Positions 1 to 11,035 of a stretch of DNA of 64,000 nt are shown piece by piece (within the stretch, counting starts at the first letter, position 1; every line of letters starts with the position of its first letter). The stretch covers positions 19,342,898-19,406,897 of the forward strand of contig NC_092577.1 in NCBI RefSeq assembly GCF_037975245.1, read 5' to 3'. The DNA comes from Apostichopus japonicus. Its lineage: Eukaryota; Echinodermata; Holothuroidea; Aspidochirotida; Stichopodidae. The notes below the pieces were generated by a model. The model was not told the DNA's origin and did no database searches. It saw only the letters and a list, made by a program, of their open reading frames with translations. The position numbers were made by a program, and so were the translations under genes.

Positions 1-240
1 TAAATTATCCCATCATAATAACATTTTGCAATATTTTGTTGCATTGCAGACTTAGAAAAAGTCAGCATTCGAAAATTTTGCAAGAAATTGTTGCGTTCAC
101 CAGATATATTATCTCATCAAAATGACAAGTTGCAATATTTTGTTGCATTGCAGACTTAGAAAAAGTCAGCATTCGAACATTTTGCAAGAAATTGTTCCGT
201 TCACCAGATATATTATCTCATCAAAATAACAATTTCCAAT
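1..240. repeat. Tandem repeat, unit about 104 bp, two copies plus part of a third
   Basis: The block running from the AATATTTTGTTGCATTGCAG motif through GACTTAGAAAAAGTC to the CACCAGATATATTATCTCATC motif occurs at about 30-118 and again at about 133-222, with a few substitutions. A third unit begins and decays after 222. The window starts inside the array, so the full copy number cannot be seen. No coding potential. Confidence 0.85.
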
Positions 241-1013
241 ATTTAATAACATTTTGCTGTATTTTGACGAGAACTAAGTTGTCAAAGTAACGATATTCTG
301 CATTTTGTTAACTTATTTCTTTGTGATGTGATGGCACCTATACGCTTCCGTACTTAGGTGATGAGTCTATCGTTCAGTGTAAAATCACTTTAAAATGTTT
401 CAACTTGTTCACGTGTGACGGTTGCCTTTAACTACTCTGTAAGTTTCTTTTCCTTTTCTTCTTTTCTTAAGTTTTATCTTTGTTTTATCCTCTTTCTTCA
501 GTCAACATCTCCTCACAATTCCCTATATTAGGGTTGCCACACGTTGTTTTACACCGGAAATGTGCTCAATTTAATGTTGTTTGTTTTTCGTAAACATAAA
601 TGAACATGTTAGCTCATAATCTTGAAGATTGATCTTGACAATGTGACTTTTGTCTGAAAATACCATTTTATTTTACCAAATTTGATATTTTAGTGATCAA
701 AATCGTTAAGCTGTTGGTGGTGAATGGATTAAGTTCAGTATGATTTTGAACCTTGATTGGGAAGCAGTGTCATGGTTTTTTGTTCATGCTTGGACTGCAG
801 GGGTGCCCAGGACTTCCCGAGTGCCGGGTCTAATGGGAGAGGGGGTGTCCCGACTTTTCAAGGTGCTCAGAAGTCAGATGCCAAATGCTGGCACTTGTGT
901 AGCTTTTTATGCACATACACAAGTACACAAGTAGTTTTGCTAACAATTTACAATTTTGTTATCGGAAACACATTGCATGTTAAAACGCTGATTCTCTTGT
1001 AATTTCATTGCAG
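241..1013. other. Non-coding stretch, nothing recognised
   Basis: AT-rich sequence with only short open frames that overlap one another. I see no domain, transposon end or tRNA-like fold. A pyrimidine-rich tract followed by TTTCATTGCAG at 1003-1013 looks like a splice acceptor for the candidate exon that follows. Confidence 0.5.
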
Positions 1014-1344
1014 TTGTCACTTTCCTGTACGAGTTACAGAAGAGTTGTCGCCTGGAAACCATTTTCCAAGAAACAATGGAACAATTTTACAGAGGGAGCC
1101 TGCTGTGACATTTATGTCATTTGTGCATCAATCCAGCTCTAGTGAGTTGGTGCGATGCCAGGTGTTGAATGATGGTGCTGACAATCTTGCAGACAACATC
1201 CTTCTTCACCTCTATGGCATGAATGCCGGCGGGGGTATTCCCTGGTCCAGGCGACTCCTTACTGCCCCCACCAACAGGAAAGGTGAACTTGCCACACTGT
1301 TGGCCAGAAGACTTTTTGAGGAATACACTAAAAGCTTCAGATAA
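1014..1344 (+). CDS. Possible terminal exon, product not recognised
   Basis: A plausible 3' splice site (TTTCATTGCAG) is followed by an open frame to a TAA at 1342-1344. The reading includes SPGNHFPRNNGT and a later LLARRLFEEYTKSFR end. The region is less AT-rich than its flanks. I recognise no domain, and a second frame is also open for about 60 codons, so the choice of frame is uncertain. It could be the last exon of a gene starting left of the window, or chance. Confidence 0.2.
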
Positions 1345-1859
1345 GAATCATAAAATAAATAACCATGGGTGGGATATGATGTCTGAAAGGAGGGGGGGTA
1401 CCTGAACGAGGGGTGCAAGGGCAGCTGATATCTCCTCCCCCTTGTCAGAATTGTGTTTATTTCATAAAGCCCCTGGATGTAATATTTGAAGGTTTCTTCC
1501 ATGAACTATAGTTCTGTATTTGAAAATAGAATTATGCTTTTTGCATAAAAAGCTAAGCCCAGATTTATTAAGCGACATAAAACTGTATTTCGACCACTGT
1601 ATACAACAAGGATCACAAAGATTGCCAAAATATCAAACAGTCTGCAACTTTGACCTATTGTCCCCATATCACCCATTCAGTTGCATTGCTATTTTCCAGG
1701 GTCTCCAAAAGTGGTCGTAGTTTGCCCATTACCACATAATGAAGAAAAATGTTTTGTCTGCTCTAATAATGAGGAATTGTTCATTTAATCTTCTTACAGT
1801 CTGGTGCCAAAGTAAACCAGCAGATGATCAGGTAACTATCATTTTGAATTCTAATGTGC
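1345..1859. other. Non-coding stretch, nothing recognised
   Basis: Contains a short G run at 1391-1398 and scattered short open frames without recognisable protein character. No repeat termini seen. Confidence 0.45.
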
Positions 1860-2815
1860 CAAGTTGGAAAAAGAACATATGATATGCCAATGTGCGACAA
1901 GGTTGAGATTTGGGACAAGTTGTGAACTGGTTAGGGGAACATTCAAACTTAACGGTCATGTGATCCGAGGTCACCAAAGGTCAATTAATGATAAAAAAGT
2001 AGTTCTTTTTGCGATAACTTGAGAATGAATTGTCCGTTAGGGTTGGAAATTGCTTCAATGTAATCCATTTGTCGACCCACATGTGGGTGACCTTTGACCT
2101 CAACTTGTCCTCTGGTGACCTTTACTTGTTTTGGGGAATTTTACCGTTTCGATGCAATTTTCAGATGTCAAAGGTACCTTCTGATCATAAATGTCAATGG
2201 TTTGACCCCCGTGTGACCTTCGTGTGCGAAGTTAATTATGTTAAAAATTAATGTTAAAAAAAGTATTTGGGGGGAAAAATGGGCAAAGAAAAAATATGTT
2301 GGAATTTTTAGTTTTCATGCTCAATTTAGGTGTCACGATCAAAAATGTCGATTGGTTGACCTCCGGGTGACCTTTGTGTGTGAAGTTATGTATACAAGTT
2401 CAAAGTTAACTTTTAGACATTTAATGCAATTAAATCGCAAATGCCAATGTGTGATACGGTTGATACTTTGTGACAAGTTGTGAATGGGGTGGTGGAACAT
2501 TTTCAAATTTAACAGTCATGTCATCTGTGGTCACCAATGTTATCATATTTGTTGACCCGCTTGTAGGTGACCTTATATTTCTTACATTTCGACGCCATGT
2601 TCAGATCTCAAAAGTGCATTTTCATAAAAATTCGATCACATTTTGTGATCACAAAAGTGTTGGCTATAGTGTTGGTCACTTTATCGGTACATGTAGGACC
2701 ACAATTACTTGCACTCTTTGAGGCCAATCTTGCTTGATAATATTATGTGTATTGTCATATACCCCTACGCAAGGAACCACAGTGCCCTTGGGCTCTTGTT
2801 GGTAGACTGGTCTGC
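1860..2815 (-). repeat. Inverted, diverged copy of the AGGTCA-rich interspersed repeat
   Basis: Read on the minus strand this matches the repeat at 38972-41140: the same order of blocks, including the TGACCTTTGGTGACC-type segments, the 'cgataacttgagaatga' block and the CAAGAGCCCAAGGGCACTG end (here 2778-2806, reverse-complemented). The shared terminus, ACAAGAGCCCAAGGGCACTG followed by TGGTTCCTTGC, defines one end of the family. It carries several AGGTCA half-sites but fewer than the larger copy. Class unknown: I see no TIR, poly-A tail or obvious target duplication. Confidence 0.8.
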
Positions 2816-4461
2816 TTTCTCCAAATGCATGAATAGCAAAAAAGAGATACGACTATAAGGTACGGTGCAGCCATTACAGGTAACACCACTTTGTAATATT
2901 AAATAATGAACTGGTTAGAAACGGTCTGTGTATTTGTTCGGGCAAGTTTGCAGCAAACAGAGAAAAAAAAACTGTAGCTCTCAGAGAAGAATTAACAATG
3001 AATTAATCGAACAGGAGGAATTAAAACTGGTGAATATAGGGCTAAAGCTAGGAAAAAGTTTTGAGCCAAGAACATGTGGATGTCTTTGGTTTAATTATGT
3101 GTTCATGCAGGAGGAATAAACAGTAACATAAATCCTAAGTGCAATTAAGATTTTCAGCATGACCAGCAATCTCATATTGTTTGGGCTCATCCTATGGATT
3201 CTGTTTCATTGTAGGTCCTGTTTGCCTTCTCATCGCAATGTACAAGTAAGTAATTAGTTGGCATGCCAAATGAATATGAAAAGCATTTTCAAACTGATTG
3301 CTTATGTAATCCTTTTATGGATTTTATGGAGTACTCAATTCAGTGGTAGTGCTGATATGGTAGGAGAAAATTTTCTGTGCAGCCCCTTTCCCCTAAAACA
3401 GATCTGATACCTATCCAAACTATATAGAGTTAGGCTAATGATTTGTACTAGAAACAGCTTCCGATACAAATCCTTCATGTGAAAAATTGAAAAATGTAAA
3501 ATGATATACCACCATTTTATAAATGAGTTTTGTTATTTAGGCAAGAATCCTGAAAATGATGGAACCTCTTCCCTCATATCAGTATTATTTTTGCCCTTTA
3601 CAACCTACCACAATTGCCTAAGCTGGTCCAGCCACTGGATAAATTTGAAACTACTTTAAGTTGACCTTCAGAATAACAATTTTGGAGGATCAGTATGGAT
3701 AATGATAAGCCAATCAGTGGTGATATACAACATGTAAAGCTGCATTTAATATAGTGTGCAAGCCAAAGCACTCAGTGCAGGAATCTGCTTCGTTGAATTC
3801 AATAAGCATGTGTGTATGATCTCATATTGAGAACATGGATTATTAGCAGTTGATGTTAAGGCACTTAAATCCTCGGCAAGAGAGCAGTTTAAAACTCAAC
3901 TTAAAGCTGTTAATTGCTCTATTGGAATGATATCATGTTGCTAGGTAATCCATTTAAAGATCCATACTAAAATGAATGGAAATGTGTACTTAAATGATAA
4001 AATGCAGGTTGTTAAAGGCATTGAAGACTTGCTCCAAACCGCATGCGGCCATCTGAACAAGTTAACTTTCGTTTGCTTGCAAGTGACGTTTTGTTTGTGT
4101 CGCTAAAAATGATGAAACGTGATACCTTCTTATCTTTAACTAGACCTGAGATGTCCATCGCTGTATTGTTCGTTTACTGTGCTGTGGGCATTGACCGCAG
4201 CTGTATGTATACTGACTGTACACTAGTGTCTAATTATCGAAGGTAGCAAGCTGTGTGTGTATTATCTGGGATCGATGGTGGTGTCTAACACTTCTGTTAC
4301 ACCTCATTTGAAACTAGGTCAGATTACCGGCATGAGATGTTTCTTTTTGCGCGAGTCTTCACACCTTTTAAGGGTCACCTTTATTCTATGTCATACACAA
4401 CACAGGAAGTAAAAATTGATACGTACCATAAATTTCATGGTTTTTCTGTTAATATTCCCAG
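2816..4461. other. Non-coding, AT-rich, nothing firm
   Basis: Short open frames at about 2928-3119 and 4043-4246 have no recognisable domain or clear splice sites. I take this as intergenic or intronic sequence upstream of the 4958 gene. Confidence 0.4.
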
Positions 4462-4589
4462 GGACGAAGGAGACGGTTGTGCACCCTGTGTTACCGTGGG
4501 CAACGGTACCTCGGCACCCACTTACGCAGAGTGCACAACATACGAGGCGCCAAAGAAAGGCAAAGAATGTTGTATGCCGCAAGAGAAAA
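4462..4589 (+). CDS. Possible exon of the downstream recombinase-like gene
   Basis: The segment follows a good acceptor (TGTTAATATTCCCAG) and ends at AAAA|GTAATT. It is richer in CpG than its surroundings, which is typical of exons here. Two frames are open: one is Cys-rich (GDGCAPCVTVGNG, then KECCMPQEK), the other basic (VVHPVLPWATVPRH, then RQRKAKNVVCRKRK). I cannot choose between them or name a domain. It sits about 370 bp before the finger exon and could be an upstream or non-coding first exon. Confidence 0.25.
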
Positions 4590-4957
4590 GTAATTTCCAC
4601 TATGTCTACTTTTGTTTCTGTTGGAAGCTGTAATGGTTTAACAAGAAATACCCTTTGGTGGGGGGGGGGGGGTTAAATTGAAAATAACATTGTATAAGGT
4701 AGGGTAAGCATACATTGTAGTTTGTTTTAAATATTACTATTGTTGTATATTGCAATAGCTTTTAGAATAAAGGGTCAAGGCCCAATGCAGTGTAGGCATA
4801 GCTTACTTTTGGCAGTTCTGTACATGAAGTCCTCAAAATTTAAAGACAAAATATGCCAGGGCCTTCTCTAAAATTGTTTTGTAAATGTAACATTTTGTCG
4901 TTAGGTATTGGATGCAACATTGTACAAACTTTCTTTCTGTATATATATATATGAGGA

Positions 4958-5077
4958 ATGCCTATCGGTAAGCCAATTCTCTGTGGAAGGCGACTTCGGG
5001 ACTGTCCTATGACTGGATGTCCTGCAAAAGGGTTGAAGAGAATTAACCATCATCTTGCCGGGGTACACAATCTTAAT
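4958..5077 (+). CDS. Exon: N-terminal Cys/His zinc-finger-like module
   Basis: The ATG at 4958 follows an in-frame stop (TGA at 4952-4954), so it may be the initiator. The 40 codons include CPMTGCPAKGLKRINHHLAG followed by VH, giving a C-x4-C spacing and a later pair of histidines. The exon ends in phase 0 at GTGAGT (5078). A similar module (CQFPQCHNIKGK...HLHKG) occurs at 45535-45718. Confidence 0.6.
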
Positions 5078-8000
5078 GTGAGTAGTGTATTACGGAAATA
5101 CCAAATAAGACTGTAACTTCAGTGAATCTAGTATAAAACTAACCAAGCTCTTGACTATACAGTCTTTGTCATCGGCGTTTCACTGTCATTTTCCGTAATT
5201 TCATGACTCTGTCTGTGACAATGGGGGGGGGGGGGGAGTCTGATTCAGCTGCATGGAACTGATATCTAATATCCTGCAACTTGGTGGATATATCAAACTG
5301 AATTAAGGGGAAACTGAAGAAGGTGCAATTGTTGACATGCGTATTTTCCTGTCAAATAGAAGCAAAAACATGTAAAGAACCAGCCAATGGAAAGGGAAAC
5401 TGACTTCACAGGGAGAGGGACTGCCCCTTTCCCGGCAAATCCAGAAGTAAATAACATCAAAAGACAAAGGAACCCCTCCCAGTGGCTGGACTTTAGCCTG
5501 GAAGTGAACTTTACTAACAAGTCCTATAGCTACCAAGATTCCTTATCCATGGTCCGAAAGTACTGCTGAAATGGGCCTCATGATGCCATCTTTCTTCTGG
5601 TTGGTAAACTGTAATAATGCAGAGCATATTTTTACTTTTTCGTTATCATTACTTTTTCGGATCCTACAGAGAGACACCCGCCTATATAGTGAGATGCTGC
5701 TATTAAGTAACAGGACTGCCCAGGATGAAAGGTCAATTGCCTCTTCAATAACATATCCTGAGATGTCAACAGAGCTTTTGCAGGACAACACTTTAGGTAA
5801 ATAAAAGAAATCTATTTTGATTCCTCTTGTAGTTATCTAAACATATTGGGCCCAGTTTTGAGGCAATCAGTATTTCAATGTTATCTGTAGACGGAACTTT
5901 TTATTCATATACCTCCTATCTCTACGCATACAAACTAAGAAAACTGGAACAAAACTAACTTATCACTTTGTGGATTTATCTTGAACGTTACATGCACAAT
6001 CGTAAGAGCATAATGGTAGTATATATATGATTTCTTTTAATTCTCACAGGACAGTTCCAGAAGTACTATGAGGTGCGCGGAGGGAACACTGCTGCTGCAA
6101 GGAAGTCTGCACTGCAGCATCGAAAGCAGGTGGAGGCCCTACTGAGACGTCTCAGCGTGACCACTATGCAGCTGATTACCCCTAATACACCTATAAGGTA
6201 CTACAAACTTTCACTTCTATTATTTCCAAAACTGACCTTGGACCTACACCAACAACAGTTGAGCTCTTCTATTCAAATAAAATGCATTCATATGCCAAGT
6301 ATGAAAAGGAGAGACACAACCTTCCATGTGAAGTTGAATGCTTACATCTGCAAAGTGAACTTTGTGGGGTTTTTTGGATGTGAAAGCACATTTTTATATT
6401 CTTTAATCATTAATGCATGTTCACAACAGGACTATCGCTAAACAAACAACAGTAAGTCAGACCTCTGTAAGTAATGCATCTATCTCTCTTTTGTTTCAAA
6501 ATTGTGGAATCTTTACAGAAAGAAGCGAAGCAACCCAAAACTATTGGAAGCTACCTTCTTTCTGTGAAGAAGCTCTGCAATTTTTTAATTGCAAATAGGG
6601 AGGTGGCAAGCTGTCTTAGGGATCAACAGCAGGGCCACCATTCGTGATACGCAAAGCAGTGCAGATGACTTCACAGCTTCACTCCGTGCACAGACTGTCC
6701 GCAGGGAGTTGGAACTGGGGGCAAAGATAACTGGTAATATTACAATGTAATGTGCCTCTTTAAACAGATGATCATGCACTCCTTTCTCTTTATGAAATAA
6801 TCTAACTAGACTAGACCTTCAGTAAAACAAGATTTAATACATACACCTTTTGTTTCTTAACCATAAGCATTATTCATAAAGCACTTCACAAGTACAATAT
6901 CATTACATTCCATTGTTAATCTATCTCTGTATCTTCTTTTCCACGCCAGGACCATTTCACTGGATATAATCAAAACAACATATTACATTATTTATGTATC
7001 TTTCCATACAAACAGATGTCCTTCCTTCAAATGAGGTGGCAAGGTTTAAGGAAAGTGTCTACCTTGAGCTTGAGGCAACCATCCGTAAGTCTGCAAATAT
7101 TAAATTAAGTATAAATAGTGAATGGCAGAAAGGTAATTTGAATGGTAACACCCATCCTTCCAACCAATCGAAGTTAAAGCAAAAATATAACAAAAAATAT
7201 TCCTTTACCTAACAGATGACTAGTCAACATGAAAAGTAACAGTATGCCATTTATGTGTATGCTTGGACCTAAACCATTTACAATGGATTCGAGGAGGGGT
7301 GGTAGAAAGTACATGCGTGCTTCACAAAAGAAGAAAGCCGTTTGGCTTAGTGATTCCTACCGAGCCATGTGTCTTGTGAGAGCATTTAAGGTGGCACTGC
7401 ACACAAAAGCCTTTAATAAGGTGGATCGGTAAACCCAGTATGAAGTTCCTGACTTTTACAAAGTTTTGAAGGTTTCAAATTCTGAATAGGGATATCTTGT
7501 TGGCCAGTCCACACACAAATTGTGGAGTTCACCAAAGTTGTATAATTTGAGCAAATATGAAAACAAGGTTTGTTAGGTAGACCTCTGTAAATCAGTTTTG
7601 TATGGGAATATTGACAGAAAAAGAAAGAACTATAGCACTTGTTAAACTGGATCTTCATAGCAAGTGTGAAGTTTATCCAAGTTGCTTTATCAAGTTAATA
7701 AGTTGTTTTTATCCCGATATTGACCTCTGTTGACATCAAATGACCTTTGTTGTCCTCAACATTATAGGTGCATCTACATAAGAAATAAAACGTTCCAACT
7801 CTATACTTTTTAATATTTTGTATAAAAACCAAGGCATCTCATTCACATACATACACCATCTAGTACAATTCCTTAGTGTTATATATTCCATGGAATAAAA
7901 AAAAAACCATAAAATGGATATGTAAGTACTGCACATGCATCTTGTCAAATCTTATAACACTTATCTTCCAGGTGCATTACAGAACACTCCCAACTTAGTT

Positions 8001-9518
8001 GAGAGGTCACAGGTGGCCAGTGTCAGAAATATTCTCATCACATTAATTCTTTTAGTGTCTGGCCACCGCAGTGGCGTAATCACTCAACTAAGTCTGGGCG
8101 AGTTCCAAGATGCAGTGATGGAGTTGTACGGGGAGGAGTCCTATTTCATGAAGGTAGGGTTTATTGTAAAATTCATATTTGTATAAGTTCAAACGTCTCA
8201 TAAAATATTAAAACAATGACATGAAACGAGATACATCATTACTTTCTTGAAATCAAGGTAGGCATTACAGCATATAGGAATGAAATCTGTCTTCAGCAGA
8301 TAAATGTTTTATTGCATTCTTTCAATTCCTTTATTAAGGAAACATTTTCGAAAAATTTAGCTGAAACCTCATTTATGACGGTTCGTCAGATAAGCAGCTT
8401 AAACAAAGTTGCATTTGTTTCATAAAGGACAGCTTTACGTGTTTGCTATTTGAAAGCACAAAGAACCACCGTAATTTTTCCATTGAAATAAACTGTAAAA
8501 CAAATTGAAATGTCATTCAGTAATTGCAAGTGAACAGTTACAATGTGGGCCTTGTGAGGGTTACAAGATACCCTACGATACGAGTTCCGTATAAATAACA
8601 TAACCTTACCCGCCTCACCCCACCCCAACCTACATCTTGGTCTCTAAGGATAAGTGCAGAATCATACTACTATTAGCTCTAAATATCCATATAAAATCGC
8701 TAAAACATCAGAGTGCTACTATGGATCTTTGTTTTTGACTGTCAGTTGATTTTGAAAAAAAAACACTTTGAAGATAAGCATCTATTTTCATTCATATACA
8801 ATCATTAGGAGTTATTGAGGTAATTATATATTTGTATTCACAGTTCAGCACATTACCTTCAACGTCCACAGACAAAGGTGTAAGTATAGCGTAATCAATC
8901 TTTGAGAAACAGTGGAGGTGTTTGAGAGGCTGCCTAGCAAAGGTAGTCTTGCATTCACAGGTACACCACATGAAGCAGATGTGTTATGGTGTATTAGAAA
9001 AAAAAGTCTTCCTACTTGTAATGATGAGTTCAGTATAAAGTGTCCAGACAACTAGCAATTCGGTGCACTATCCTCGATAACCTTTCGCCAGATGCATAAA
9101 TGTACATCACTTATCTTGAAAAGATTTAAAGCATTCTTAAGTACTGCCATGTTCTATATTTTGAGAATGCTCTACTGCTACACATTTATTTCATTCCAAT
9201 GGAGACGCACATAGCGGCATTACAGTAGGAATAAATTAATAGAGCTACATATAGTAATACCTTGACAGGACAGTCCCTCTTCCTAAGAGACATTTCAGTT
9301 TATATGAGTAGGTTATTTACTTTAGGCATTGACAGCTATCTTTTCTTACTCTAGAAAAACGCCAAAGGGCCATGTTTACTTTGGAAGAGGTCAAGGGAAT
9401 AATGGAAATATATAATAACACCAAAAAAAGATACAGTGCAAAATCCAATATCAAAGATGTAGTACAGGATGGTACTTTCAAGGACTACAGTAATATATAT
9501 ATATGGAGTGTGGAATAG
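4958..9518 (+). CDS. Multi-exon gene: Cys/His finger, tyrosine-recombinase-like core, Myb-like end; one frameshift
   Basis: Assembled from eight exon-like segments with GT..AG boundaries: 4958-5077, 5670-5796, 6050-6197, 6430-6451, 6519-6733, 7016-7084, 7972-8153 and probably 9355-9518. Phases agree at every junction I could test, including across a 22-nt microexon, which is strong evidence for a real gene. The predicted protein begins with a C-x4-C...H-x4-H finger, has a helical middle (YLLSVKKLCNFLIANRE) and then a SGHRSGVITQLSLGEF segment. That segment resembles box I of tyrosine recombinases, where the Arg is catalytic. The last exon looks Myb/SANT-like. From memory, proteins of this architecture are abundant and unnamed in marine invertebrates. 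The Tyr nucleophile and the H-x-x-R box were not found, probably because exons between 8153 and 9355 are missed. A 1-nt shift near 6605 breaks the frame, so it is a pseudogene, an allele or an assembly error. Confidence 0.55.
5670..5796 (+). CDS. Exon of the recombinase-like gene
   Basis: Acceptor CGGATCCTACAG, donor GTAAAT. Phase 0 in, phase 1 out. The reading includes RDTRLYSEMLLLSNR and TYPEMSTELLQDNTLG. Acidic and helical, no named motif. Confidence 0.55.
6050..6197 (+). CDS. Exon of the recombinase-like gene
   Basis: Acceptor TTCTCACAG, donor GTACTA. Phase 1 in, phase 2 out. The reading runs GQFQKYYEVRGGN, then HRKQVEALLRRLSV, ending in ITPNTPIR. It looks like a helical N-terminal core-binding type segment. 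Confidence 0.6.
6430..6451 (+). CDS. 22-nt microexon
   Basis: Flanked by TTCACAACAG and GTAAGT. It converts phase 2 to phase 0 and adds R/TIAKQTT, which exactly restores the frame needed by the next exon. This phase rescue is the reason for calling it. Confidence 0.6.
6519..6733 (+). CDS. Exon with an internal frameshift
   Basis: Acceptor GAATCTTTACAG, donor GTAATA. The first part reads KEAKQPKTIGSYLLSVKK then LCNFLIANRE. After about 6605 the coding signal moves to another frame, INSRATIRDTQSSADD then LRAQTVRRELELGAKIT, and that second frame is the one that joins the next exon in phase. A one-base indel is the simplest explanation. Confidence 0.55.
7016..7084 (+). CDS. Exon of the recombinase-like gene
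   Basis: Acceptor CATACAAACAG, donor GTAAGT. The reading is D-VLPSNEVARFKESVYLE followed by LEATI. Phases match both neighbours. Confidence 0.6.
7972..8153 (+). CDS. Exon with tyrosine-recombinase box I-like sequence
   Basis: Acceptor TTATCTTCCAG, donor GTAGGG. It reads ALQNTPNLVERSQVASVRN, then a hydrophobic helix ILITLILLVSG, then HRSGVITQLSLGEFQDA. In tyrosine recombinases the pattern is a hydrophobic helix, T/S-G-x-R and then a hydrophobic-acidic 'L..DI/EF' strand. Here R follows SGH, so a catalytic-type Arg appears to be kept. The assignment is pattern-based, not a database match. Confidence 0.55.
8912..9055 (+). CDS. Possible exon, product not recognised
   Basis: After AGAAACAG the frame GAG GTG TTT reads VEVFERLPSKGSLAFTGTPH, then EADVLWCIRKKSLP, to a TAG at 9053. 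It may be an exon of the recombinase-like gene (a strand-turn rich stretch lies between box I and the C-terminal boxes in that fold), but the acceptor is weak and the stop is unexpected there. Confidence 0.2.
   Translation: MEVFERLPSKGSLAFTGTPHEADVLWCIRKKSLPTCNDEFSIKCPDN
9355..9518 (+). CDS. Probable last exon, Myb/SANT-like
   Basis: After TTTTCTTACTCTAG the frame reads RQRAMFTLEEVKGIMEIYNN, then KKRYSAKSNIKDVVQDGTF and a stop at 9516-9518. The F/W-T-x-E-E-V start and the spacing to a later aromatic (IYIWSV) resemble a Myb-like helix-turn-helix. The minus-strand gene at 58.5-59.2 kb ends in a comparable domain. Confidence 0.45.
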
Positions 9519-10540
9519 TTCAAGTTTTGGTTCTGTCTTGCCAACCTTTATGGTAAAATTAACGAAAAGACTTCTGTGCACTTACAACAATGTTTTTTTT
9601 TTGGCTACAGAAAATTTAAAACAGTCTATTTAAACAAGGGGATTGAATCCGATATAACTGGTGCATCTTATAATATTGCCACGTGTATTGCTTTGTAACT
9701 CAGTGACCAAATACCAGAATTCGAAGATATTTTGCAATTTTACCATCCTAAGTGAAGTCTACCTTGGGGTACTTTAACAAACTTCCTCAGTTTCTTCAGG
9801 TGGATTTGGTGGCCATAAGTATGCTTAAAATATGCTAGTTTAGCCGTACACTCTCAACTACACTGTTTTTGTTACAGCCTGTACTTTTTGGTGGAAGGTA
9901 TTTTCCAGTTCTTATTTGGTTGATATTATGAAGAAGGGTCTAAGCTAACCATTAACAATTGGTACGTAAGTTTGACTGCAACTAAGTTTTAGTTAAGCAG
10001 TGTAAATTTTGTTAAGTAACGTTGCATTATTACACTAACTAATGTGTCTAATATCTTGGCCCTCAAATATTTCTCATTTGTGACAACATGACCAGTCGTT
10101 TTAAATTCTGGGAGATTCTTGACCTTCCGTTAACATGCGTCACCTCTAAAACAGGTTAGTTGGAATATGTGATCTGTACTTATCCAATAAACATCTTCCT
10201 TGGCTAAAACTCATATTACAGTATTTCTGTAGAGGTGTAGCAACCAGTATGATATCTTTTAAAAGGTACTTTATTTATTAATAATGTTAAATTTGAATTA
10301 AACTGTAAATGAATGTTTAGGAGGTGACACAAGATTGTTAACACTTCATTTTTTACATTTCTGCTGTTTGTGTACCATCATATGCTAATGGATGACTTGA
10401 TCTCCCTTAGGAACACTGTAACAAACTGAACAAAGTATTAAACTGTCACATATGATCAGTTGATGGATAAATTACAAATATGTGTTTTTAGGCCACTTTT
10501 TCCCCTTTCTGGACAAGAGATAGGGTGCCCATTGCTTACA
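9519..10540. other. Non-coding stretch, nothing recognised
   Basis: AT-rich with no open frame of coding character and no transposon ends that I can match. It is the gap between the 4958 gene and the LINE. Confidence 0.5.
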
Positions 10541-10568
10541 TTAGTGTAAACTGAATTTGGTATTTTCA

Positions 10569-10641
10569 CCTGGCCTGAAAAAGGGGGTTTTCTGACTGAA
10601 AAAGGGGGTTTTCTGACCCCCCCGCGAAGCGGGGGGGGGGG
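10569..10641. repeat. Short tandem duplication plus C/G hairpin
   Basis: CTGAAAAAGGGGGTTTTCTGA is present twice in tandem (10574-10617), directly followed by CCCCCCCGCGAAGCGGGGGG, which can fold into a G/C hairpin with a GCGAAGC-type loop. Homopolymers make the exact lengths uncertain. Confidence 0.7.
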
Positions 10642-11035
10642 GCGGAATGATACTCCACATTTTACACTGGGGGCTAACGCCCCCCAGCCACCCGGTCCCT
10701 ACGCCCTTGGGAATGGAATGATTGATTAGTAAATACGTTCTGTCCATAAAAGATCAAAATCACCAAACATGCACGTTTTAAAACGGATATAAATTCAATT
10801 ATAAATAATACATTGTGTATTGTAGTTGGCTTTCGTGGAGTGCAGACGTGTTTTTCGCTCTCGCTCTCCATCTGATAACTTTTTTCACTGTACTGTACTG
10901 TGCTATACTTCCCGCCAGGCGGGTGTGCGCCATATCGTATATCGTTACCGTATATAGTCATCGTATATTGTATTTTATCCAACCTATCTTTAGTTTGTTT
11001 TGTTACTCCTCTGTGGCCCAGCCACCTTCGGTATC

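Noticed and set aside
4400-4676. Minus-strand frame overlapping the possible exon at 4462-4589
   Set aside because: Mirror of the CpG-richer plus-strand segment; no acceptor or donor fits on the minus strand.
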